NCBI GenBank assembly: GCA_021613535.1
Contig: CP075494.1
Coordinates: 3,472,001 to 3,536,000, forward strand
Origin: Adineta vaga
Taxonomy: Eukaryota; Rotifera
Length of the DNA: 64,000 nucleotides
Reading direction: 5' to 3'
The position numbers and the translations under genes are program-made. The first letter of the stretch is position 1. Each line of letters begins with the position of its first letter. Under the pieces are notes generated by a model, which saw only the letters and a list, made by a program, of their open reading frames with translations, was not told the DNA's origin and made no database searches. Positions 32,075 through 43,600 of this stretch are shown here, piece by piece.

Positions 32075-33980
32075 TTTGTTGAGTTATTAAAGATTGTATG
32101 GTTCATAAGCGTTTGCTCGATCAACTGTATGTCGATTTTGAAGTTTCTTTGCTGCTTGTTCAACTTGATCGAATGTAATTTCATCATATAATTGTAAAAT
32201 ACCACGAGCATAATCTGGATGAACTTTATAACATAAAACCAAGAAACAGCTCGCAATGATTTAGCAATATTATAATGGAGATGAGCACGTTCATCATTAT
32301 CTAAACCATGTAAATAGAATTGACGTGTTTGTTCATATTCAGCATCAGATGGAAGTTCATTTTCATGTCATGAATGAAATTTTCGTGCTAAATATCCTTG
32401 AACTGGTTGAGGTGTTTCATTACAAGTTAAATCAGGACGACCATGTGGTGGTTGAGTATATGAATTGGGATAAATATTTGATTCTACACCACCATTCGCA
32501 TCACATCGTAATCGTCCATCGTGAGCAAGTGGATGATGTTGACGAGTCATAAATGGACAATTGACTGGAATTTGATGAAAATTAACACCTAATCGATATA
32601 ATTGAGCATCTCGATAGAGAAAACAACGGAACTGTAAAAGTGCATCGGGCGATGGTTCAATACCAGGTACTAAACTACCTATTAAAAAAAAAGAAAACAA
32701 TAAGAATAATTTTCATTGAAATGTTTTTCTTTTATTAAATAACGATGAAGATCATTTTCTCCTTAAAATCACTTACCAGGTGAAAATGCTACTTGTTCAA
32801 CATCAAGATGATAACTCTCTGGATTTCTATCTAACACTATTCGTCCAAATTCCATTAATGGATATCGATCTTCTGACCACATTTTTGTTGTATCAAATGG
32901 ATCAAAATCTGGTGCATTTTCTGCTTCATTTTCATTCATCACTTGTATATGACATCGAAATTCACATGTACCACCATTATCCAAATGTTGCCAAAGATCA
33001 CGTTTAGCATAATCAGGATCTTCACGACACATACGTATAGCATCAGCATCAGGAAAATTGTTAATACCAGATACAGTACTAAATTTGTAACGTGTATATA
33101 AACATATTGATTTTGAGAATTCACCCATTTAAATGTATGACATGGATATAAGCATCCATATGGCGCCAACCTAACATAGAAAAAAGAAAAATAATTGTTA
33201 TTTCGAAGATTAGAAAATTAATCTTACGAACAGGTTGTTATGATCTGACCAAAACCATGTATTAGCTAACATACTTTCTGGTACAAGTGACATGAAATCA
33301 AATGTTGCATCCAAATTGACCCGAAAATTATTTGGATTACGTTGTTGCGATCGAATCAAATCAGGTCCTTGTGTGGGATCACGAACGAAAATAATACTGG
33401 AAAATTAATGGATAAAATATCATAATTTCCTTCGTCGGTATAAAAACGCATGGCAATACCACGTGGATTACGAGCAGAATCTGGATATTCTCGTCCGTAA
33501 GTTGTCGTCGAAAATCGAATGAAAACTGGAGCTATTTTACCAACTTTCGATAAGAAATCTGCTTTACATAACGATGAAACATCTCGAGTAACTTCAAAAT
33601 AACCAAATGCACCACTACCACAGACATGAACAGCTCGTTCAACAATTTTTGATCGATTAAATGTTTGTTGTTTTTCAAATAGAATACCATCAGATACAAC
33701 CGAATAACCATTAATATTAAAACACTGTGTTACATCGCCAAGACGATATCCATTCACGGATGTTATTGTTGGTGGAACATCAGAAACAGATGACGAAGGA
33801 TCTAAAATAGCTGTAACTTTTATCTATTAAACTGCTGTCTTTATTTGTTTGTTTGTCATCACCTGATATTAAAGTAGATCTACTTTTAACTGGATGATCC
33901 AACTGACCAGATTGAGCATCGATAATTGTCGTTAACGAACGTTTATCAAGATTAACTGGAATACTTTGAGTGTCGACCAT
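32075..33980 (-). pseudogene. catalase pseudogene
   Basis: Reading down from ATG 33980, catalase landmarks appear in order: the heme-pocket His motif (ERAVHVCGSGAFGYFEVTRD), RFSTTTYGREYPDSARNPRG, FYTDEGNYDILSINFPV with the active-site Asn, FVRDPTQGPDLI, HTFKWVNSQNQYVYI, CREDPDYAKRDLWQ, FDPFDTTKMWSEDRYPL, PGIEPSPDALLQFR and YRLGVNFHQIPVNCPF. At least two introns are recognisable (about 32690-32775 and 33176-33230). The frame is broken after SINFPV, before HTFKWV, between YVYI and RYKFST, by TGA near 32372, and again near 32237. The N terminus also fails to join cleanly. Catalase removes H2O2; this copy cannot. The distal end is still traceable to NRHTVDRANAYEPYN. Confidence 0.88.
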
Positions 33981-34059
33981 CAATACGGTTTCATAATTGA
34001 CGCACCGCCTTCCATTTGTATTGTCGAAATTAGTAATACGAAGAATGTATACCAATACT

Positions 34060-34890
34060 TGTCGTAACGATTCTAAACTGAAATAATGTTCTTTTCTCTT
34101 GGTTTATATATAATCAATTCGATGATGATAGACAGCAGACGATTGACAAAGAAAAAAAATACTTCGTTTCCTTTCTTTTTCTAATATAAGAGTGATAGAT
34201 GAGGTCAAAGGTAACTGCGTACGAAATTGGAAAGATGAGGGTATTCCGTTCAAAAACAGTTCAATTTCATCTGAACATTCTTATCAATATTAAAATCAAA
34301 TTATATATTCAACTAAACTATTCTCTTATTTGGACAAAAGGTCACAGAGGATAAAATACATTGATGATACTAATGTGTATTTATTTACACGTGTATGAAC
34401 ACGTGCTTGAATAGAGAACAGAAGTTACATAATGGATTATTACATTTTGTACTGCATCTTCATCTCAAGTATTAGTTCGTTAAATTGTGTTCGATCAAAA
34501 TAAACTAAAATTTTAATGAAAGACAAAGTTTTGATGAGACATCGTTATAATATTGAAGGAGTGATCATATGTATTTTATCAATTGAGATATTCATTTAAA
34601 AGAGAGAATCAAATTTTATCCAAATATTCACTCTATTGGTTTTATTTTATAAAGCAATTAACTCGTACTTTTATTGTGATAAGAATTTTTGATCTAGTCA
34701 GACTGGACGTAAATATAGATTCATGCTTTTACTTCTTCTCCACAATAAAACTATCATAATATGTCAATAATACAAGCCTTCTTTTATCAAAAAGATTGAA
34801 AGATAGAAGTACTGTATATTTGGTGGATTATGTTATAATATTAATTAGCTATTGACAACAAAGTTTGCTTCAATGTTTTTCTAGATCAAT
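34060..34890. other. intergenic, no supported gene
   Basis: AT-rich; no gene or RNA recognised. Confidence 0.4.
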
Positions 34891-34897
34891 TTCAAAA

Positions 34898-34950
34898 TTT
34901 GAGGGTGTGAGTGTAGATACAGTAAAAACCAACCTCACCCTCATCCTCAG
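34898..34950. repeat. G-rich/C-rich inverted repeat (copy 7)
   Basis: TTTGAGGGTGTGAGTGTAGAT faces AACCTCACCCTCATCCTCAG across an A-rich loop. It lies about 110 nt downstream of the second four-TM gene. Confidence 0.7.
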
Positions 34951-35063
34951 TACAGTGAAATGCATGTTACCCCATTTATTTCATTAATTGTGTTTTAACA
35001 CATTAAAAATTACGATTCAAGATTATATGGGACACATTCAACAATTCAGTGAATAAAAAAAAC

Positions 35064-35805
35064 CTAGACTTTTCTAGGAATAAACTGGCCATTGGTATCC
35101 ATGAGTCGTGCCAGTTGAAATGAAAATTTGATCATAACAATCTGAAAAAAATGAAGTAAAAAGCACAAATCGAACTGGGAAAGCAACTCACAGTTATGGC
35201 AAATAGATGAAACCAAATAGTTATTAGGCGAGTCACATATGTAAATATCCACCAAACTACATTTTCATAGTAATGAAAGTACAATCTGGCACGAATCAAA
35301 TGATACGCGATAAGTACAATGACTGAAATAATACTTAAAATAATACCCAACCATCCAAACTAAACATTAAGAAATATGAAATAACAACTAGTTTTGTTCG
35401 TCGAATACGATCGAAGAATCATACCACTCGTAAACCCTTTTGATGACTTCTCAGCGTAACAAAAAGTCCAAAACCATAAAATAAGATTGAAATACTCGCT
35501 TCTACAACTTGAAAACGCTCGTCCTTATGAAAGATACCATCTGTTAATGCCCAACCGATGATGGACATTATTAAATAGACCACAGCATATCCCTATTGAA
35601 TATAGCAAAGAAAATACACTTAGAATAGATTCCTTGTATGAAAACTATACACATAGTTTACCAGACAAATACAAATTAGGATCAGAAGGAATTGTCGAAT
35701 TAGTTTGATATGAAAATAATGATTAGATAGTAATAATGGTTTAACACCGGGAATATTGACACGATCCGTCATATCTGGATCTTCACTTGTTTGATGGTAT
35801 TGCAT
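35064..35805 (-). CDS. four-TM membrane protein, paralogue 2
   Basis: Four exons: complement(join(35064..35141, 35192..35359, 35425..35592, 35662..35805)), 185 residues. Exon lengths (144/168/168/78) and phases match paralogues 1 and 3 exactly. It starts MQYHQTSEDPDMTD and ends FIPRKV. The third intron has a GTGAGT donor, the others GTAAAC and GTATGA. It is closer to paralogue 3 than to paralogue 1 (for example PGVKPLLLS in both). It lies inverted relative to paralogue 1 with shared flanking sequence. Confidence 0.82.
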
Positions 35806-35908
35806 GACACTAGTTTGAATATGTATTTTCACTTGCAAGTATATAAAATAAGAACGAAGGTGTGAGTGAGTGAGAATGAAATGAAAGAAAAATAAATATG
35901 AAATTCAA

Positions 35909-35983
35909 TCATGCTTTGGTTTTATCAATGAAAACTTCAATCAAATAGATAAACAATGTTTGGATTAATTGTGTCATTGACAT
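35909..35983 (-). CDS. conserved small ORF upstream of four-TM gene 2
   Basis: Twenty-four codons, MSMTQLIQ...LIEVFIDKTKA, same frame and TGA as at 27367-27441. It sits about 100 nt upstream of the ATG at 35805. Confidence 0.4.
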   Translation of the reverse strand: MSMTQLIQTLFIYLIEVFIDKTKA

Positions 35984-36009
35984 ATGAGAACTAACTGATA
36001 GTGTTGGTT

Positions 36010-37470
36010 TTTTTCGCAAAAATATAAAATATACTAAACATGGTTAATTTTTCATGTATGGAGAATTTGAAAGTTCTGTTCACTTGAAAATTCAATTCAA
36101 GTTTCAAGTTTAACACTACCCAACAGATGATTCTCAAAGAAAATCAAACTGCTTCTAATTGTCTTCAACTAGCAGTTGACATTTTATTTGTACGAAAATC
36201 CTAATAAGATATATAGTTGTTTACCAAAGCTGGATTTGATGTTCCAACAACATTCAATTGCTGAATATTTGCTAAATAAATCAAAATATGTGCATACACC
36301 TTTTTCATATAATCTATCAATGATCCTTTTCTGTATCGTCACAATCTCCATTGAGAAGATCAAGTTTTCTAATCGGTTGTTTCAAGAGATGTCGAAAAGG
36401 TGAATCATCTATAAAATAAAGTACAATAATGAAACAGTGCATAATCCGCGGTATTTAATTACTTGTAAAATAAAGTAATGAACTGTCGCATTGAAAATTA
36501 GAAATTTTTAGTTGTGTGAAAATATAAAATAACATCTCATTTGGTAGATCAAACAGTTGAACATTTGATCGATTCATGTTCAATATGATTTCATACACGC
36601 ATATGCATCGTACAGTGGAAATCACGGATGAATATTATTTCGTTTTCACAAATTCTGTTAAATGGATTCAATCACATTGAAACATAGCGAAGTTTAATCA
36701 AAACTTAGAGTAACTGTGACAATCTCTCTGACACGCGCTGTACGCGTGATACGGTTTTTCTCATCTAATGGATTATCCTTATCTCTGTACATTCTGATGT
36801 ACTTTGATAGAATATTTTCTTGCGTTTTCTTCTGTAGGAACGAGTATATAAACGCGTGTTTTGTATCAGAACTATGCGATTTACGAGGAAGAAATAAATA
36901 AAGGCGTAGTTCCATCAGCGCATACATCTCTTCCATCAAAAATCGTCACAGTAACCTCTATAATGTCATGAAAAATAATGAATGAGCTGTAAATTCAAGT
37001 GCTAAAAATACCTATTTTCATTTATGAGATAGATAAATCTTTGAAAAGTCATGATTTGTAGGATATTCGACAAAACTAGAGTAGTATTATTGGATAAAAA
37101 TTAAACTTTTAAGCAACGTCATGTCTGTTTATCGATCTATTGACGTATCCGTTTAATTGTTCATTGAGGTCATTGGTCTGACTTATGACGCATTAAGAAT
37201 TAAATTGAGATCAGGCCGAAAAACATAAAACTGAATTAATCAACCAGATGAAATATAATTTCATCAGTGAACGCAAACATCTGGTACTACGGATATTTAT
37301 ACGTTTCATCATTATTTTATTACCATCTTCATTCTACAAATATATTTGAACGTATATATGCGTTCTGGAGAGCTATACAGGGTTAGTTATACGTTTATTT
37401 AATTAAATGTGTCAAAAACACAAAATATTAGGATACAAGATTACATGAGAGAAATAAAATAGTTCACTGG
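36010..37470. other. intergenic, no supported gene
   Basis: Spacer between paralogues 2 and 3. Short frames near 36176-36403 and 36694-36939 overlap on opposite strands and show no domain. Nothing recognised. Confidence 0.4.
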
Positions 37471-37478
37471 ATAAAAAA

Positions 37479-38225
37479 CTAGAATTTTCTGGGAATAAAT
37501 TGTTTATCGTTATCCATGAGTCGTGCCAGTTGAAATGAAAATTTGATCATGACAACCTGAAAAAAATGAAGTAAAAAGCACAAATCGAACTGGGACAGCA
37601 ACTCACAGTTATGGCAAATAGATGAAACCAAACATTTATTATGTAAGTTATATATGTAAATATTAGCCATGCTAGCTTCTCATAGGGGTGATAATACATT
37701 TTGGCACGAATCAAATGAAACACGATAAGTACAATGGTAGAAATAATACTTAAAATAATACCTAACCATCCAAACTAAACATTAAGAAATATGAAATAAA
37801 AACTAGTTAGTTTTGCTCGTCGAATACAATCGAAGAATCATACCACACGTAAACCTTTTTGATGACCTCTTATTGTAACAAGAAGACCAAAACCATAAAA
37901 CAAGATTGAAATAATCGCTTCTATAATTTGAAAACGCTCGTCCTTATGAAAGATACCATCTGTTAATGCCCAGCCGATGATGGACATTATTAAATAGACC
38001 ACAGCAAATCCCTATTGAATATTAGCAAAGAAAAAACACTTAGAATAGATTCCTTGTGTGAAAACGATACACGTAGTTTACCAGACAAATACAAATTAGA
38101 ATCAGAAGAAATTGTCGAATTAGTTTGATATGAAAATAATGATCAGATAGTAATAATGGTTTAACACCGGGAATATCGACACGATTCGTCATATCTGGAT
38201 CTTCACTTGTTTGATGGTATTGCAT
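37479..38225 (-). CDS. four-TM membrane protein, paralogue 3
   Basis: Four exons: complement(join(37479..37556, 37607..37774, 37844..38011, 38082..38225)), 185 residues, same architecture as paralogues 1 and 2. It starts MQYHQTSEDPDMTN. Head-to-tail with paralogue 2, 2.4 kb apart, so these two arose by tandem duplication. All splice sites are GT-AG. All three paralogues are open with mostly conservative changes, so purifying selection is likely. Confidence 0.82.
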
Positions 38226-38330
38226 GACACTAGTTTGAATAATTATCTTCACTTTCAACTAAACAAAATAACAATGATAGTGTGTGAGTGAGAATCGAAT
38301 AAATAAATAAAGAGTAAGTTTGAAATTCAA

Positions 38331-38399
38331 TCATGGTTTACTTTCATCGATGAAAACTTCTATTAAGTAGATAAACAATGATTGAATAAAATGTGTCAT
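38331..38399 (-). CDS. conserved small ORF upstream of four-TM gene 3
   Basis: Twenty-two codons starting MTHFIQSLFIYLIEVFID and ending TGA. The first Met of the other two copies is Ile (ATA) here, so the second ATG would be the shared start. About 105 nt upstream of ATG 38225. Confidence 0.38.
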   Translation of the reverse strand: MTHFIQSLFIYLIEVFIDESKP

Positions 38400-38785
38400 T
38401 GATATATGAGAACTAATTGATAGTGTTTCTTTTGCGATGGATAGTATAGCTCTGATGAAAATGAAGAGAAACAAATTGAAAATATATCAGTGAAGATAAG
38501 ACGTTCGTTCAACTACAAGCATATATATATATACGTCACTTAAAAGAAAGACTAGGGAATGGGTGTATTTCCCTCTTAAATCACATACTTACCATCATTC
38601 GTAACTAAAAATGAAATCCAGTGACAGACTAATAAAGCCGTTCGGGAAACGATATTTGCCACCACATATGACTATATAAACAAAGAAAATGGTAATATCA
38701 TACTGTTTTTTTCATGCATTTTGTTCAGTCATTTCTGCGAGAAAGAAGAACAAATTTTACGATGTAATTATTCTTGCTTCGTTAC

Positions 38786-38848
38786 GATGCGAGTGTGGAT
38801 TTCGGTACATCTTCTTCACTCACATCTACACCCACACCCACCCATCGA
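38786..38848. repeat. G-rich/C-rich inverted repeat (copy 8), reverse orientation
   Basis: GATGCGAGTGTGGAT, then TACATCTTCTTC (the complement of the GAAGAAGAT spacer), then a C-rich arm of TCTACACCCACACCCACCC. The spacer shows that the element has a polarity, and that here it is inverted relative to copies 5 and 6. Confidence 0.75.
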
Positions 38849-39379
38849 TAATATTTGTATTTTAAATGAAAAATCCCTTTGTTGACTGTAATTTCTTCTT
38901 ATTCAGTATATACTTAGTATAGAAATATAATTGCTTAACTTGTTGTTGACGAAATGATCATTTTAGTTGCTTTTATATCGATTGATTGATAAATGATATT
39001 ATTCAATAAATAGTTTTTTGTTTCTCATACTGTCTGAAGATAATTGAGCTCTGCATTGACCTTCGTCCAAATTTTGCAATCGCCGCTGAAAAGCATCTGG
39101 TCTTATATCTCTACATATGATTTCTTAGATAAAATTTCCTACATCATCAGATTCGTCTGTAAAATACATTTTATATTACAAATACTGGTTTCTTTTGCGT
39201 CTCAAATATTTGGCTCGTTGATTTAATCAAAATAAGAGCGAAAATACACGTAATTACCCATGGTTGCGAAAGAAAAGACGAGAAAAAGAGAAAAATAATC
39301 TCGTATAAACGAAATTCGATCTGAGAGGTATTATATAGACACACAAAAAACGATTTCAATACACATTTTGTTACTAAAC
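38849..39379. other. intergenic / promoter region of the antistasin-like gene
   Basis: AT-rich. A TATTATATAG string near 39330, about 50 nt before ATG 39380, may be the TATA box. Nothing else recognised. Confidence 0.35.
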
Positions 39380-39703
39380 ATGACGAAACTACTCTTCCTA
39401 TGCGTTTTATTATTGTATACCAGCAACTTGATCGTTGGACAGGTAGAAAAACCATCATCATGTTCGGATCTGTATTGCAAGAGATATTGCAAATATGGTT
39501 TTGTTATCCCTGATGCCAACGGTTGTCACAACTGCCAATGCAGTCCATGTGAATCTGGTAAAGCTCTGAAAATTTCTTGTGACAACGATGATAGCATTTG
39601 CGAGCAAAATGGTGGTATCTGCAGATTTGCCGAAACTGGCGCAAAATATTGTTGTCCAAATAAATGTGCTAAAAGCATTATCGGTGATTCAAGAACATTA
39701 TAA
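39380..39703 (+). CDS. secreted antistasin-type Cys-rich protein
   Basis: A 107-residue frame from ATG 39380, chosen because the signal peptide (MTKLLFLCVLLLYTSNLIVG) begins there. The mature part opens with an antistasin-like module (CSDLYCKRYC, then GFVIPDANGCHNCQC), a fold that inhibits serine proteases in leeches and other invertebrates. A second Cys-rich module follows (CEQNGGICRF, then YCCPNKC), with spacing like a WAP four-disulfide core. The combination suggests a secreted protease inhibitor. The reactive-site residue cannot be assigned. Intact single exon. Confidence 0.8.
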   Translation: MTKLLFLCVLLLYTSNLIVGQVEKPSSCSDLYCKRYCKYGFVIPDANGCHNCQCSPCESGKALKISCDNDDSICEQNGGICRFAETGAKYCCPNKCAKSIIGDSRTL

Positions 39704-39860
39704 GCGTGGTAAAACTTTCAACGAAACGTATCACTGTTTTAAAAACACTTTGAATATAAACTAATCCAGCCTTTCTTATCTGAATTTCATTTTTTATCTC
39801 GAAAAATAAACAAGAAGAAAATTTGCGCTAATGAATATGTCACTTCATCTTTACTAGCAA

Positions 39861-39877
39861 GGGTATGGGTGTATGTA
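39861..39877. repeat. single G-rich arm (copy 9)
   Basis: GGGTATGGGTGTATGTAG without a visible C-rich partner within 60 nt. Probably half of a decayed hairpin. Confidence 0.35.
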
Positions 39878-40159
39878 GTCTATTAAATTATACCAACTCT
39901 TATATTCTAGGCACCTGTTTACTATCAAATGTATTCTCATAATGATGAAACGTATAAGTAATATGATAGGTCAATAGTTTGAGATGATGTCAGACGTAAA
40001 TTTGAATGATGATTTATGGTATATTTAAGTTCATGCTCCTGATTAAGATGTCCATTTAGCTGCTGGTATATAGAATATCAAAGGAAGAAAATGTAGTATG
40101 AATTTAATCGTGAGTGTCATTTGCATCGATAATTTACTTCTTGAAATGTTTTGAAAGTG

Positions 40160-40596
40160 CTCAAAAAGGCATTAAACGGTCTTGGTGTTGTTTATAACGA
40201 ACAATATGAGTAATTAAAAGCGAAAGAACGCTTTAAATAGGATATGAAATGATATTGTAGAAACAATAATTAATTTAGGTATTATTCATTATGATCGATG
40301 GAATGAAAGCAAAAAATTACTTTGTATTTTTATTACACATGCTTATTTCTTTGAAATATGATCAATCAATATCGAAGTATCTTCACGCATTACCGCGAGT
40401 TAATCTAGTCAATGATGATTACGAAAAAGCTCTGAAAGAATATAAAAATGCTCTGAAAATTCAACAAATATCATTGCCTGGTAATCATCCAGATATTGCT
40501 CGAAGATTACATAATCTCGCTGTTATTCACCCTCATCATGGAAATAATCAATATGCGAAAGAATATTTCAAACGAGCAAAAAAAACCGTTAATTAA
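40160..40596 (+). pseudogene. TPR (kinesin light chain-like) gene relic
   Basis: The sequence encodes two tetratricopeptide repeats: ALNGLGVVYNEQYE followed by in-frame stops, then YEKALKEYKNALKIQQ, GNHPDIARRLHNLAVI and YAKEYFKRAKK. The pattern (about 42-residue TPRs with LPGNHPDIA) is that of bdelloid TPR/kinesin-light-chain-like proteins. Stops at TAA and TAG in 40200-40260 and frame changes mark it as a pseudogene. Only the C-terminal end remains. Confidence 0.7.
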
Positions 40597-40674
40597 AGAG
40601 TATTTGATAAAATAAAAAGCCTTTTTGCTGAATAAATTCAATATTATATTCGTTTTGAGAAATAAAGACAACGT

Positions 40675-43600
40675 CTAATTACAAAATGATCTTTTAAGTT
40701 GAATGAAAATTCTGTAAGTTGTTGTTTGTTGAAATTCTTTCGTATAAAAAGTCGATGGTAGTATGTGTAAAACGTAACTGAATATTTGAGGAACATACGA
40801 AAGAAAATATCCAATTAATAGAATATATCGTTGCCATGCAAATGACAGTTCAGTACATGCTAAACTAAATGTAAGAATTAATTGAGGTAAATTACTAAAA
40901 ATAATAATTATTGGAGTAATATAAAGTTCTTTTTGTGTTAGAAATTGTTTTGTTAAAAGCTCTTTGAATGAATATTTATTTTCATGTTTGATTACTTTTG
41001 CATGTCCTCGTGTTGTAAATATAATCAAACTAGTCACTGATAATATCTGTATGACAAATGGACAAAGACTATGTAGAAGAACATTGACACGATCATAGGT
41101 TAAAATCGATTGTGTAGCAAAATTCATGACGCATAATGTGGCATTATTTGCATCTTTAACGATTGTATAATAGAAAACTTCATGAATATGTAGACCAAAT
41201 ATGATTAAGATGGTTATTAAACTGAAATAGATTGCTTTATTTGTTTTATGTAAACGATTTTTTCGTATTGATGGATAAAGAACAAGATGTAAACGATCGA
41301 TTGTAACTAAACTTAATAACCAATATATTGATCGATTTGATACAGATAATAGATATGAAAGACTTTTACATAAAATAATATTCATTAGTTGTAGATTATC
41401 AAGAAGATTATTTGAACTTAATAGAATATGAATAAATTTTAAAAGAAGAAGAGATAATGAGAATTGACTCAGAATCGAAATAATATAAAGATAATTTCCC
41501 GTACCAAATTGTCGAACATTTGAACGTTTAAATGTAGAAAAACATGGCACATTATTTAATAAACCGAGCAAGAAATTCATGAATACAATGAATAAATAAA
41601 TAAATCGCATTTCAAAACGATCTTTGGTTATTAAAGAATCAAGTGTAAAACTAAATGCGAGAGTACTGAATTCGCAAACATGTCCATAATAACATCGAGG
41701 GCAAAGACATAAGAATGAAGGTGTCTTCCATGAACTTACAGTTACATCTTCAATACAACGACCATTTGATAAACATTTTGAACAACTATCTGATGGAAAA
41801 GTAAAACATTCTGCACGATTACTATCAGCAGTACAAACACAAAGATAATAAGAATCATGAAAACATACGAGACGAGAATTTGATCGACAAAGTTTATGAT
41901 AATTATAAACATTAGGTACAGACAAATCTGAATAGAAAAGTATATTCTAGTGAAAAGGAATGAGAAATTAAATACTTTTACCATTTGCGAGTATTGAGAG
42001 ATCATTGACATCTGAGCAATGATATTCTAGTGAAGATGTTTTATTTATTGATATTGAATTATGTTGAAATGATAAGATAAAATAAAGAGGTTCATGATCA
42101 TATTTTTCATAAAGAATCAAAAGAGTAAGTGTTGGACCTTGAAGATATTCATGATAGTATTGAAATTGTATTGGAATTGATGAATAAATTTGTTGAAATT
42201 GTGGTCGAAGTCGATAAGTTGAAGAATAGATTTGATAATATCGAACGATCATTTTTAATGGGGAATAACTGATGTTTAAAAGATGAATTTCTATCGTTGG
42301 TTTTGAATATTGACAATGTTTTCCATAGAATCGATCTGTACATTGACATGCATACATATCAATTCCAGCTGGGTTATATTTTTGATAACAAATTCCATGG
42401 TTTTCACACGGTTGTGATTGGCAGACATTATAATGAATGTGACAAGTCGGACCAAAATGATTACGTGGACAAATACATAATGGTTGATTAATTCCATTGA
42501 TAATTCCTCGACAATTTCGTTTACAAATAGCACTTGAATGACAATATGAAATACAAATATCGAAGAATTGTTCACACGTTTTCCCATAGAATCCATTTTG
42601 ACAATGACAAATAAATGATGTGTTTGTATTAAGAATTGGAAAACAAGTGGAATTGTTCGAACAAGGATTACTTAAACATGCATTGTTATATGTTTCAAAT
42701 CGAAGAATTTTACTAAAACGAAATGAAGGAAGAAAATCGAAATAAATTGGATAATTCCAAATAGATTTCAATTGAATATGACTATTTTCTTTAAATTCAT
42801 ATAATTCAAATTGAACATGATAAGGATGAAAATGAATAATATTACTACGATTGAAATATCGCTCTTGTTTATTCTTCAAATAAGAATTCGATCGTGAATA
42901 GACGAAATAAAATCTTTGTCTTGACGAAGAATAAATATATGTCTTAAACATATCAATAATATCTTCATTGTAGAATAATATCGCTACTAAATACATTGTT
43001 TGTATTTCTATACCATTGAATTTAATCAAACAAGTAAGACGATCACTATAAAATTCACAATTCTGACCATAATAGTTTGGTGGACATAAACAGACTAAAT
43101 TACCATATTGTTGTAGAGCCATTCCACGATTACAAGCAGAGAGTTCATTATCAGGAATGCTTTTTCTTTCAAATTGACGATTAACAATCAATAATGGTAG
43201 TGGTCTTTCTGCTAATGATCTCAACAGATCTTTCATCAGTCGATTTCGTAGTGTAAATACCGCGTTTACTTCTGCACACCAATATTCATCTTCCCCGTAT
43301 GTACATTCAGCGCGTTGATTACATCGAGCATCTTTACGACATGTTCCATCAAAGCAAAGAACATCATGTTTTCCTGAACAAGATTGATTTAATCTGTTCT
43401 GTTGATGAAAACACAATGGTTCATCACCCGCACAACGTTTCTTACATAAGAATTCATAAGGAATACATTGCTTGATCGATGAATTTAAACAATGAAAATC
43501 AAAGTCTTGTGGTAATCTTTCAACTGAACACGATCGTCGATGCATACGTTCATCTAAACCACCATAACAATCAACAATATGATCTCCAATTTTTGCTATT

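Noticed and set aside
36694-36939. Pair of overlapping frames on both strands
   Set aside because: No domain on either strand; typical chance overlap in AT-rich DNA.
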